Positions 10,388 through 20,339 of a stretch of 64,000 nucleotides of DNA are shown here, piece by piece (position 1 is the stretch's first letter; every line of letters starts with the position of its first letter). This DNA is from Pseudonectria foliicola (Eukaryota; Ascomycota; Sordariomycetes; Hypocreales; Nectriaceae), in NCBI GenBank assembly GCA_003693505.1, contig QUZD01000121.1, positions 1-64,000 of the forward strand, given 5' to 3'. Below the pieces are notes generated by a model. It saw nothing but the letters and a program-made list of their open reading frames with translations, had not been told where the DNA came from and did no database searches. The position numbers and the translations under genes were made by a program.

Positions 10388-11160
10388 GGCTAGATGTCAT
10401 GAAAGCACTTTAAGCGGATTTGAGAGCTGTCTCTGCAGTTCAACTAACAAAATCATATTCTTTCCCATTCAAGCAGATTCAGGCCCAATATTGCGTGTCA
10501 CTTTGGTTGGAAGATCGCAGTCGTGCAAAGCCAGCATTTTGCACCACACTAACCTTGATCAATCCCAGTTCACTCTAGGTCTCTAAATAGTGATATCAGA
10601 AGGGTTGGTTGATTGCTTCTGAATGCTGAGCAAGTCGAGTTGTTACTCTTCTTGCCCCATCAGAACATGCATAAGAAGCTGCGTTGGCATACAGTAAGTG
10701 ATACCTTTCTACAGACTAGAACTCGACCAAAGGAGCGGCAACGATGGAATCGTCGAGGCAGAGTGTACGCTGCTAAAGATACGAGCTCTTAAATATTCAA
10801 CACTGTCAAGGCTCAATAGTATCTGGTAAAATTTCATATTATCTTGGTAGTCTTGAAGCTCGTCGTTGGCTCTATGATGTTGACTGTGTGGATGCGTACA
10901 GTTTCGGACTAACGTAGAGGCATGTATAGCAAGTAAACCCCGACATCTTTCCTAGATTGAACTCCTAAATCCTTCCACCTTGTGTCAGTTTCATAGTGTT
11001 CTGTGGTCTTCTCTGGCCTTCCTGTTGCCTAGACATATAGTTTCCTGCCTCTGTTGGTTCTGATAGCACTGCTTGCTGTGCCCTTTGCTAAAGACTACAT
11101 AGTTGCGTAGCCGTATGGTGGACCCAAACATGTAAGTCAGACACTGGCCTCTCGCGTGCT
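10388..11160. other. Intergenic region with possible degraded helicase sequence
   Basis: There is no intact gene. Minus-strand sequence just below 11160 still resembles, in shifted frame, the part of the helicase that follows the relic (LADLLFAHLKHARG against LADVVCTTTHASH), so decay probably extends to about 11100. The rest is AT-rich and featureless. Confidence 0.4.
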
Positions 11161-11850
11161 TCAAATGAGCGAATAACAAATCCGCCAAAGTCTTGGATGC
11201 AGAGTCACCTTCATGAGCCCACGGATAATGGTGGATGTGCTCCGGTTTATCAGAGCGTCTCCCTCTGGATGGAAGCAAGCCGGCCTGCCTGCATCTACCA
11301 GAGCTTCAGTCACTCCTCCCGCAAAGAACATTCGAAGATTTGAATATTCATCAGCTTGGGAGAAGCTCTCCCGAAGCTCCCAGAGTGACTGCTGATCGGT
11401 CACTGCTAGGCTCCAGTCACGGAACCCAACGACTTTCAATAGCCACTCACAGAGAGAGAGCTCTCTATTCCAAGTCAATGGTTGAAAAGGGTTTGGGCTA
11501 TGCTCCTCTCTAGAGATCGTCTCGAAAAATGCATTAATCTCCGTATTTAGCTTATACCCTCGTGTAACGAGAGGGGTACGATAGGTTTGCGAGGTAGTAC
11601 CAATCGATTCACCTAGTATAGTACCAATCATAAAGGGATGAGAGGCAAAGTTGCTATGTAGTAGCGATATCGGTTGGCGCGGCTGGGTAAATCTCGTTAA
11701 TTTGTCGTTTGCTAGAACCATGAGCGTGGTGAGAGCGAGCGTCTTATTTTTTCCGGAATCAGCGAACCCAAAGATGCCGATAGTTCGGAGACTGAGTTGC
11801 TCCCGGCCACGGAAGCCGACAAGATTTAATTTAGGCGGGGGGAGGGACAT
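11161..11850 (-). pseudogene. Truncated, decayed paralogue of the Upf1-like helicase at 27-31 kb
   Basis: A 229-codon frame from ATG at 11850 aligns with the middle of the helicase at 27391-31147. The Walker A region is decayed: GFADSGKN at 11746-11769 where the intact gene has GFAGSGKT. The stretch corresponding to THVAISNFASRLF is rearranged. One block, LSLCEWLLKVVGFRDWSLAV and onward to LRMFFAG, is almost unchanged. The similarity breaks down at the end (LMKVTLHPRLW against LMKEILQLADVV). Without a working P-loop or motifs II-VI it cannot be an active ATPase. It is a relic of gene duplication rather than a functional gene, although short open frames persist. Confidence 0.85.
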
Positions 11851-13662
11851 GATTGTACACCATATCTAAGGTGGTATATATACGACCTTGCTCCTATTGT
11901 CCAGGCTATATGCTTCATTGGAGCGTCATTTCATCTCTCGCCGTTGCGCAAGGTCAGAACTTGTCGCAACCCAAAGTGGTCAAAGCTAGCTCCAGTCTTC
12001 TCCAGAAGCGGCGGTCCGTCAGTTGAAACATATAGCCGCAAGTTGTAGCACTCTGTCAACTCTGGCGGCATGATCGCGTTTGAGGCACGGCGCATCGACG
12101 CCAAGCTAGGATGCCTATTCATACATATAGTCCAGCAGACCTCCAGTCTTAGTCGAGAGATTGCCAGAGCTGGTAGTATATAGCTGGTTCCGAAGCATCT
12201 CCAATCAGATGGAATGGTTGGACTATGATCGATACAGAAGCCACTATGTTCTGCAGCAAAAGGTTCATGATGACCAAAGCAACGCTGATGGTCCCGGGAC
12301 GCCTCGCTTGTTCATCTGCTTCGCCCTCTTCACTCAAAGCTCGGAGGGGACTTGGTCCGTCGTGTCATGGCATGCTATTGTCTGTCCGAAGATTGGCACG
12401 GGAAGTATACGATGTTATTGGTGGCTCCTTTTCTGCAAAACAGACATGTTTATAAAGGATCTCATGATATTGAGGGTGCGAAGTAAAGAGTAAGGCTGTT
12501 CAGTATGGTTCAAGATGCTTATGGTACTGGGGATGTGCTCCTTTTATAGTGAAACAGTACAGTAACGGCGTACCTGGCTGAAGACTTCCAGGACGTAATT
12601 GGCAGATAGGAAACGAAAGTATCAGCATCTAAAGGCTGCCGGCCGGACAAGAGTTTGTGAAAACGGATTGGACAAACTGATCCAACCGGATCAAGCTCGC
12701 CTAAGGGGGGCAATTATCTGCACAAGTGGCAAGCCCGAGCGCAAACGAGTATTAGAAACTGTGCAGGATTGCCACTGTTTTCCTGGAAATTGAACCGTTA
12801 TTGCCAACAGACAGAGGCTCAGGTCGGTATTGGACGAGTGGAAGAGAAGCCTCCATCGTGATGTTCGGCGTCGGAGCCGGGGATGGGTTCAAGTGGAGAC
12901 AGACGGTGCAAGCGTCTGGGAGGTGGATCTGGTGCATCTCTCAAAGGGCCATCCGCCAGCCAACGGGAGCAACGGGAGGCTGGAACAAGCAGCCAATGCC
13001 GAGCCTTGGAAATGGCGTTGGCAAGACACGTGCAGGCATTGCTGGGCTGCAACGACGCAGCAAAGCCGCCGAATATGGACACGGACAGCTTCAACCTGCA
13101 TGTATGTACAGTATCTATCCTGTGATATGTGCTGCGCTGTACTGCACTGTGCTGTACTGTACTGTACAACATTGCATACAACAGACACGCTGTTGGCTTG
13201 CGCCAATGACAAGTCTGTACATGTACTGGCTGAGTATGTATATGTACTATGTGCAGCAACAGAGAGACAAAAGATATGCGCGTTCCCCACTCGACGATCA
13301 TCTCTGATACTCCCACGACACATCTACCAAGGAGTTGATGTGCTTGCTACCCAAGACCTTTGCGCAATACCGGATGAACGCAGCTTCATCTCAGCTATTC
13401 TCAGCTATTCATCAGTATAAATACGGACAATGGCTAGGGGTCATTAGAAAGGACATGTTGGGTTCTTATATGATTCCATCTCCTACAGTAAAGCGCGCGG
13501 GATTTCTGTCCGCTAAATCTATACCCAGACACGGTGAGGAATGTAACTTATGCAGAACACCAAGCCGAGATAAGGGGGGCAAGGGAAAACACGGCCAAGC
13601 CAATCGACCACACACGATGCAACCAATTCGTCCATCATAGCATGCAAGTTACTCCGTAGACG

Positions 13663-13702
13663 CAGTGCAGGCAGTGCAGTGCAGTGCAGTGCTGTGCAGT
13701 GC
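13663..13702. repeat. GCAGT-type microsatellite
   Basis: Successive gcagt/gcaggcagt units, imperfect. Confidence 0.7.
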
Positions 13703-13950
13703 AATCAAGACAACAATAGCAACGGCGGCGCCGCATCAATCGATCACTGTACCGTACCAGTAGCAATCCGCAATTCCGCATCCATTTGTTCCCCATGCGT
13801 TGGTCAACCGTCCGGGATGCCAAGCGCTGGATTTCGTCATTCCCGGAGCCGCTGGCCAGTCAGAGTTGGCGAAAAGCCGGGGGAGGAAGCGAAAAATGGA
13901 TGAGAAAAAAAAATTGGATGCAACGGAGTACGTACCCTCGTTCGTGCCTT

Positions 13951-14010
13951 CCAGCGGGATACAGCGGGATACAGCGGGATACAGTGGGCTACAGTGGGCT
14001 ACAGCGGGAT
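13951..14010. repeat. 10-bp tandem repeat, six copies
   Basis: The unit acagcgggat appears four times (the first copy has a 1-base change), with two acagtgggct variants between. It ends 302 bp upstream of the phosphate carrier ATG, so it may lie in its promoter. Confidence 0.9.
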
Positions 14011-14312
14011 GGAAACATATGCCACAGCGCACCTGCCCCCCCGGCAACCCGGGTAACCCGCTGGCTCGGTCCGTGCGGTGCGCGGCGCCGGATTATCCGA
14101 GTAATTCCGACAGGCCCGGGGGGGGGGGGAAGGGGAGGAGCCATTATTTTTCCCAGCCTGCTGGCCTCCATGAAGTGGGAAAAGACCTCATCCACCCAAA
14201 ACACAAAATTTCCTCCATCGCAACCTCATCCTCTTCTCTCGAGTCCGAACCCCTTCCAGGTCCGGATCTTTGAACCACTCCACTCAGTCCTCCGTGTCCG
14301 TCCAGTCTCACA

Positions 14313-15512
14313 ATGGCCGCCGCCCAGATCCCTCTCCCCAAGGCCGCCGAGCCCGAGAAGCTCTCCGGCCTCGCCCTCTACTCGCGATTCGCCCTTGCCG
14401 GTGCCGTCTGCTGCTCCGTCACCCACGGTGGTCTTACCCCCGTCGATGTGTAAGTTGCAATCCTCGGTTTCCGTCCTCAATGGCTCGCTCCTGCCTCGCC
14501 GGCGCCGTTGAATCCGGCTCCGGGCGCCCGGTCGGGACACGGTGGACGCAAACCCCCCCAAACGTGAAACATGAAAATGCAATTGCTAACGCATCTCGCG
14601 ATAACAGCGTCAAGACCCGAATCCAGCTTGACCCTGCCACCTACAACAAGGGTCTCATTGGCGGTTTCCGCCAGGTCGTCGCCAAGGAGGGCGCTGGTGC
14701 CCTTCTGACCGGTGTCGGCCCTACCTTTGCCGGCTACTTCCTCCAGGGCGCCCTCAAGTTCGGTGGTTACGAGTTCTTCAAGCAGCAGTCCATCAACCTG
14801 CTCGGTTACGAGACTGCCCAGAAGAACCGCACTGCCGTCTACCTCGCTTCCGCCGGTACTGCCGAGTTCTTCGCCGACATCGCCCTCTGCCCCCTCGAGG
14901 CCACCCGTATCCGTCTCGTCTCTGAGCCCACCTACGCCAACGGCCTCATTGGTGGCTTCACCAAGATGCTCAAGAACGAGGGTATCGGCGCTTTCTACGC
15001 TGGTTTCGGCCCCATCCTGTTCAAGCAGTAAGTCTAGTCGCAATCGTGTAAATGACGCAGCTAACCCCGAGTCCCAGGATCCCCTACACCATGTCCAAGT
15101 TCGTCGTCTTCGAGAAGGTTTCCGAGGCCGTCTTCCGCCAGTTCCCCAAGAAGGACCTCTCCGACAGCATGCAGACTGTTGCCAACCTTGGCTCCGGTCT
15201 GATTGCCGGTTTCGCCGCTGCCTTCGTTTCCCAGCCCGCCGACACCATGCTCTCCAAGATCAACAAGACCCAGGGTCTTCCCGGTGAGGGCACCACCTCC
15301 CGTCTCATCAAGATCGCCAAGGAGCTCGGCATCCGTGGCTCTTACAGCGGTATCGGTGCCCGTCTCTTCATGGTTGGTACTCTTACTGCCGGCCAGTTCG
15401 CCATCTACGGTAAGTTTCAGCACCACCCACCACTCAAAAAACATACTAATGGAACCAAGGCGACCTCAAGAAGGCTCTTGGCGCGACCGGCGGTGTAGAA
15501 ATCGCTGCTTAG
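14313..15512 (+). CDS. MIR1: Mitochondrial phosphate carrier
   Basis: Mitochondrial carrier (PF00153) that imports phosphate with protons across the inner membrane for ATP synthesis. Four exons: 14313-14449, 14608-15027, 15078-15409 and 15460-15512, giving 313 residues, the usual size. All introns have GT..AG with clear branch sites (gctaac at 14585-14590; gctaac at 15059-15064). The three carrier repeats each show the P-x-[DE]-x-x-[KR] signature: PVDVVKTR, PLEATRIR and PADTMLSK. Phosphate-carrier hallmarks are GGLTPVDV, TGVGPTFAGYFLQGALKFGGYEFFK and IPYTMSKF. The ATG at 14313 begins MAAAQIPLP, which agrees with fungal homologues lacking a long cleaved presequence. Codon usage is strongly biased to C-ending codons, consistent with high expression. 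Confidence 0.97.
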
Positions 15513-15883
15513 GCAAGTTGTGGTTGAATTGTTGGCCATATATTGATTGCCGGTGAGCCTTGATTCGAGGCGTAGACGGGGAGTGGCATATGTGTAATAA
15601 TATCAAAATAGACGAGGGGATTCATGACCCCACAGGGATGCCAATATACCCCTATATTCGAGACGAATTGAACATGTCCAGTACCATACATCCCTTCCCA
15701 GTCCATCAATTTGTCGAAGAGCGACTGCTGCCAATGCCTACGTCGACACCCAGACGCCAATGTATTGCCACTTAGTCGATTCATCCGCCCAATTCTCAGA
15801 GGGATACCAAGGGCATCAAGCCATTCCGTTGCTCCTGCTACTGCAAGAATCGTTTCTACCGTACAGATCTCTTCCCACTTGAC

Positions 15884-16587
15884 CGATCTTGCCAGCACCA
15901 GACGTGTGGCACCCGAGAATTATTTCGCAAACTTGTGCCCTGTGGTCAGACATTCACGAGCATCAAGAACCAAGTGGCCACATAAGAGACCACATGAGAA
16001 TCATGAAGAAGAGTAACTGGGAGGGCGAAAAGGTCCTCACATGCTTCTTTGGGGATTGTGCAAGCAACCCAGAGGGCGGCCGCATAAGAGACCACATAAG
16101 AGACCACATAAGAGGCCACATAAGAGGCCACATGAGAGACCATATAAGGAGCATGAAGAAGAGGAACTCGGAGGGCGAAAAGGTCCTCACATGCTTCTTT
16201 GGGGATTGTGCAAGCAACCCAGAGGGCGGCCGGCTCGACAGAGACGGCCCCGATTTCGACTCTGAAGAAGGGTTGCTTGCACATCTCTGGTCTGAGCATC
16301 ATGTGTGTGGACTGAAAGCCGCCAAGCCGTATTTTTGCGAATTCTGCCAGACCTGGCTCATTGAGCCATACGAATGGCGAGCCCATGCAAGTCAACACTT
16401 GGAGGAGGCCGAGCAAATTATCACCGAGGTCGGATACTCTGGCGTTTCCGCAGGCCGGAACATTCGTCCACGCTTATGCCCGTTCTGTTTCCATGACGAG
16501 ACCAAGCCTATCCACCAACGCATTTTCACTCATGACACTCATTACACGATACCCGATGGTACTGTCACGTCTACTCGGGATCTCTAA
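15884..16587 (+). pseudogene. C2H2 zinc-finger protein remnant with internal duplication
   Basis: The open frame reaches TAA at 16587. It contains a classical finger CEFCQTWLIEPYEWRAHASQH (C-x2-C-x12-H-x3-H), and a second possible one, CPFC with HDTH. An upstream CFFGDC motif occurs twice because of a 150-bp duplication; only the second copy keeps downstream His (AHLWSEHH). The first in-frame ATG is at about 15994, inside repetitive sequence. The earlier part could be an exon after the ag at 15893-15894. No convincing start or first exon is seen, so it is probably a fragment or pseudogene of a fungal zinc-finger gene. A functional multi-exon gene is not excluded. Confidence 0.5.
15995..16231. 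repeat. 150-bp tandem duplication with internal 12-bp repeats
   Basis: The segment beginning atgaagaagag and ending cagagggcggc occurs at about 15998-16080 and 16152-16230, with a period of 150 bp. Between the copies lie about five units of cacataagagac (16083-16148). Both repeats preserve the reading frame, coding IRDH/IRGH units. Confidence 0.85.
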
Positions 16588-16650
16588 GGCAATATACTAC
16601 CTAAAACACTCATCAAGAATACTATCAATACGGCCTAACCCTGATGAACT

Positions 16651-16815
16651 GTTAGTATAGACAAAGCCTAGCCCCGACAATTTGTTAGTATAGACAAAGC
16701 CTAGCCCCGACAATTTATTAGTATAGACAAAGCCTAGCCCCGACAATTTATTAGCATAGATAAAGCCTAGCCCCGACAATTTGTTAGTATAGACAAGCCT
16801 AGCCCCCACAATTCG
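16651..16815. repeat. 33-bp minisatellite, five copies
   Basis: The unit starts gttagtatagacaaagccta and ends ccgacaattt. Copies begin near 16651, 16684, 16717, 16750 and 16783. The last has a 1-base deletion and several substitutions. On the minus strand it is open and would code an 11-residue repeat, but no gene context supports translation. Confidence 0.92.
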
Positions 16816-18887
16816 TTAGTTAGGAGAGAGAAGGACGTTTACCTACATGTTTCTCGATTACAATACATTCCTTGGGTCACTATTTGGTTAAATCATAGAG
16901 GCGCGCGATTGTGATATGATGTCACAGAGCCATGTGGCATGCATTCTTACATGCCCAAGAATGGTCACACAACAAGACCACTCTCAAGACAAAGAGTACC
17001 GCGATCAAACGGTCACATAAAGCGTTGGCCTCTCAAGGTGAAATTTTGGTCACAAACGTCAATAGAAACAGGATCACTGTTTACGATGAGGGTTAGATCC
17101 GGAACTTGCGACACGTTGACGAATATGCTCGAGTACTCGAGGGTACACAGTTGCGAGATGCAGAAGCCGGAGTGCTTTCTTTTGAGAGCTGCCATTGTCT
17201 CAGGTGCAACTCATTGAGGGTAGAACACTCATGGCATCTTAAAAGCACGATTGCTTGCGGCACTTGCAGAGGCTAAATCTAGGGAATGAAAAGTTGGCTC
17301 AGTTGCTTGATAGCAGATGTGCGGACGCAAGTTGGGATTGGCAGTGTAGATGACACTTGGGATGCTTGAGGTTTGACGCGTCAACACAGCAAAATGGAAC
17401 AAGAGGAGTTGTTGGGATAAAACAGTGTCGGGAAGATTATGGAAAATATGTTTTATTTGTCGACGCTACTCATCATTGGAATCGAGCATTTGCGGCTTGC
17501 GTCCTCGCGAGGACATCACGTCTGGTCGCATGCAGACATCCTGGTCATCCTTGAAAACACCAAACAGTTGCTCAAGTTACGGAGCAAAGTCCACGGACTT
17601 TTGTGGATACCTGAAGTGAATAACAAGACTAGGTAGTGATTGGAAAGTGAGAATAAGGGGGAAACCACAACTACATAGACTACCATTTTCGTCATTGCCT
17701 GGCTACATATCTAACTTACGCTACGTACCTCATTACCCAGGTAAGGTACGGTAGGTAAGGTACGTAGGTGATGGTAGGATTTGGCACCCTGGATCTGTAC
17801 AATGTGCCAATCCAGGCTTCGTGACCTGCAGGAAAAGACACTCTGGCCTCACTGAGGGAACGCGGCATCGCAGTACCTACATGGTACCTACATACATATT
17901 GGGATGACGGCTTGGTGTGATTGACGGGTTTGCGCCAACACTCTGGACCTTGCAGCAGAGCAGAGGGCGCCACTGTCCATTGGCCAATAGCACGATACTT
18001 CCACTTTTCCCCTGGTGTGGTGTATTGTTGTGTTTTTGCTGGTCTCGATGCCGTCGGCTCCCTCTTCCGTGTGCTCAAACGTCATTCTGGTCTTTTTTTT
18101 CTTTTCTTTTCTTTTTTTCCTTCCAAATATCAAGCCGGTCAGTCACCTTTGCCCCAAGGCATTTCTGCTAATAAAATGGCGGCGATGCCATCAAGTTCAC
18201 GACTCCAGGACAAAGATAGCCATGTACAAGGTACCTGGGTGTGGGGATGTCTGAAACCACCCCCGCTGTTGAGCCAGTGAGAAGCCTTCACGGCGATGGC
18301 TACAGCGGAGCTTGTCGCATTTGCGATGCCCCAGAGCGCGACGCAGCCAAGTTGTGGGAAAACAGTCGAGCTTACAGAGCAGTTGCTTGCAAAACAGTTT
18401 GGCTTCCCCCAACGTTGGAATCCCCAGATAGCACCCGGCTCCTTCAGGCCGGCCGGTTGGTCGATACAATCCAATAATCCCTGCGCCGCCCTGTCCACAC
18501 CCCGTGTCTGAGTGTGAGTGTGAATGTGAGTGGGAGTGGGAGTGTGCGCACTACGCAGCGGTGGTGATTTGACAATGGGGGACGTCTGCTGCGCCTACGT
18601 CCTCCTCTGGCTTGTCCTCGACTTGGTGTTTTTTCCAATTCCCTCCGTCCTGGCTTGAGCAGAATTGCAAAATGCAAAGCACGTAGGACTTGTTGAGCCT
18701 CAATCGCCAGAATGCTATAAAATTGGTCTTGATTCCAGATATGCCGTAGCTATATACACTATTCTGAATACCATCATCTTCCTCCCATCGCAGCCTACGT
18801 CTCAATCGAGCAACGCAGTAAAGCACCGTGCCGCAACCAACCAGAAGCAACAGACATCACTTGTCCAACGGTTCACTACATCCCACC
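16816..18887. other. Intergenic region
   Basis: No supported gene in about 2 kb. It includes ggtaaggtac/taggta direct repeats at 17735-17775, a T/C-rich tract at 18090-18125, and gtgagtg-type simple sequence at 18510-18547. The 3' end (18690-18887) is a plausible promoter/leader for the small gene that follows. Confidence 0.45.
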
Positions 18888-19168
18888 ATGCCTTCTGGCG
18901 GAAGCACCACGTATGCACATCATACCCAGCCAACACGTCTCTGCAAGGCTGCTAACCACCAACATAAAGATACAACAGCACGGGTGGCCAGGCCACTTAC
19001 ACCCAGACCTCCAACCCCATGATGGGCAGGTGGCTATCTACTCCGGACGCCACTGAGCAGTTCTACGCCACTGGTGGCGCTGTGCAGCAACCCCGTGGCC
19101 TGCTCCAACAGGCGGAAAGATTGACGGCGTGGGAGAATGATTTCAAGCGAGCTTCTGGGCATAATTAG
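18888..19168 (+). CDS. Small two-exon protein of 73 residues
   Basis: Exon 1 18888-18910 and exon 2 18970-19168, joined by removing 18911-18969 (donor gtatgc, branch gctaac, acceptor aaag). The product begins MPSGGSTTYNSTGGQATYTQ and then has SNPMMGRWLSTPDATEQFYA and AVQQPRGLLQQAERLTAWEN. The Ser/Thr/Gly-rich start, the Trp-containing amphipathic middle and the continuous frame to TAG at 19168 look like a genuine small gene. I recall similar short fungal proteins but no assigned function, so none is given. Neither exon alone is long, so automatic ORF calls miss it. No signal peptide or membrane segment is seen. Confidence 0.72.
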
Positions 19169-19747
19169 GGGTTATTTAAGGCGGGGTTTTCTTTCTTTTT
19201 CCTTTCTCGTCGACTATGGGCGTTACTTGGGTGTAGAGTAGATGGCTTGGAGCTGTCCTGGAGTTTGGAGGTGGAGCACTTGATTGGGACTTGTGGCTGA
19301 CGCTGGGCGGTGCAACGTATGTACATGTAGATGGTAAACTTGACCTGTCGCTTTCTGACAAAAACATGGTCAATTTTGCTTGGCCATGGCTTTTTTTCCA
19401 GTTCCCTCTCCTCAAACTCCGTGTCTAGCTTGTTGTAGATTGTCATCCTGAATCCACTCCACATACGTCACTGGTAGGTTTGGCTGGTTGATGATGGCGA
19501 CCCAGCAGACTGCAATCAGGCTGGAGGTAGCCATCCGAAGTATTTCTGTGCACAACCTGTCAAGGTTGTCAAATCCTAACCGGCCTCTTACACAAACCCG
19601 CAAAGGAGAAACGTAAGCTTCCATCTCACGGCATATATCGACTCGCGCTCATCTTCAATTGCCCGCATTGGGTGCCAGCTACTCCCTGGTCATGTACATC
19701 ACATCCTTATAGCCAAATAGCTTGTCGCACTTCAACGACCACAAGAC
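19169..19747. other. Intergenic region
   Basis: The 3' flank of the small gene. There is no coding or RNA signal before the tRNA at 19748. Confidence 0.5.
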
Positions 19748-19829
19748 GCGTAATTGGTTTAGTGGTAAAATTCTCCGTTGCCATTCGAGTAACGTCGGGG
19801 AGCCCTGGGTTCGATTCCCAGATTACGGA
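19748..19829 (+). tRNA. tRNA-Gly (anticodon GCC) with an 11-nt intron
   Basis: The sequence folds as a tRNA: acceptor strand GCGTAAT pairs with ATTACG at 19822-19827; the D arm holds the A box TGGTTTAGTGG; the anticodon stem is CTCCG/CGGGG; the T arm is CTGGG-TTCGATT-CCCAG with a perfect B box. The anticodon loop begins TTGCCA, placing GCC at 34-36. It is followed by about 11 extra bases, the canonical position for a nuclear tRNA intron (after base 37). The mature length would be 71 nt, normal for Gly. One oddity is that the first acceptor pair would be G1-G72, a mismatch, so reduced function or a pseudogene is possible. A T run at 19860-19864 may terminate RNA polymerase III. Confidence 0.75.
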
Positions 19830-20339
19830 TCGCAATAGGTCCTTCAGAGGATCATCACATTTTTGCTCGGCGTGCTATCGATCATCTGGTAGTGGTGGTG
19901 GTGGTCTTGTTGCATTTTTGTGTCGTTGACATGATGGTAGTCTTGGTGGTGGATGCACGTGGGCCGCATACTAGCCACGTAGGCCCGGTGCAAGTCGGGG
20001 CCTCACGGACATTGTGCTGGTCGGCCAAACCTTCCTGTCCTGCACACATCAGCTCGTGGGTATTAAAAAAAAGAAAAACCGCTGATAATGATATTTTTGC
20101 GACTGGTAAGCTTTGAAACTCAATTGATAATGAGGGGTCGTGAGCTTGGGGCCTGAAGTCTGCTTTACGCCTGCGGTGGAGGACTTGAACAGATCATGTA
20201 GGGTAGCTGGCCTAATTCTTGATATCTCATGAAAACAGTGAAAACACATGGCATTCGCGCAACGTCCGTATCTCGGTCTAATGTAATATGGTATCCGATG
20301 CTATACTTCTTTTCAACTAGCCCATGCCCCTCCCCACGA
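19830..20339. other. Intergenic region 3' of tRNA and SDA1
   Basis: It contains a ggtggtggt-rich patch at 19890-19910 and the 3' flank of SDA1. No gene is seen. Confidence 0.5.
19860..19864 (+). terminator. Possible Pol III terminator (T5) for tRNA-Gly
   Basis: First run of five T residues, 31 nt after the tRNA discriminator base. This is a rather long trailer. Confidence 0.4.

Larger units (their letters stand above)
11851..14312. other. Gene-poor region with simple repeats
   Basis: About 2.4 kb upstream of the phosphate carrier. A minus-strand open frame at 11931-12122 (RLYVSTDGPPLLEKTGASFD region) looks protein-like but has no flanking support. There are GTACTG/CACTG-rich stretches at 13130-13170 and a gcagt microsatellite at 13663-13702. 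A 10-bp tandem repeat lies at 13951-14010, and G/C homopolymers at about 14117-14128. No complete gene is seen. Confidence 0.45.

Noticed and set aside
12801..13420. Cluster of overlapping open frames on both strands
   Set aside because: Simple-sequence content (gtactg repeats) explains the openness. No protein-like motif.
16651..16815. CRISPR-like array
   Set aside because: The 33-bp units are contiguous with no unique spacers, and the genome is eukaryotic. It is a minisatellite.
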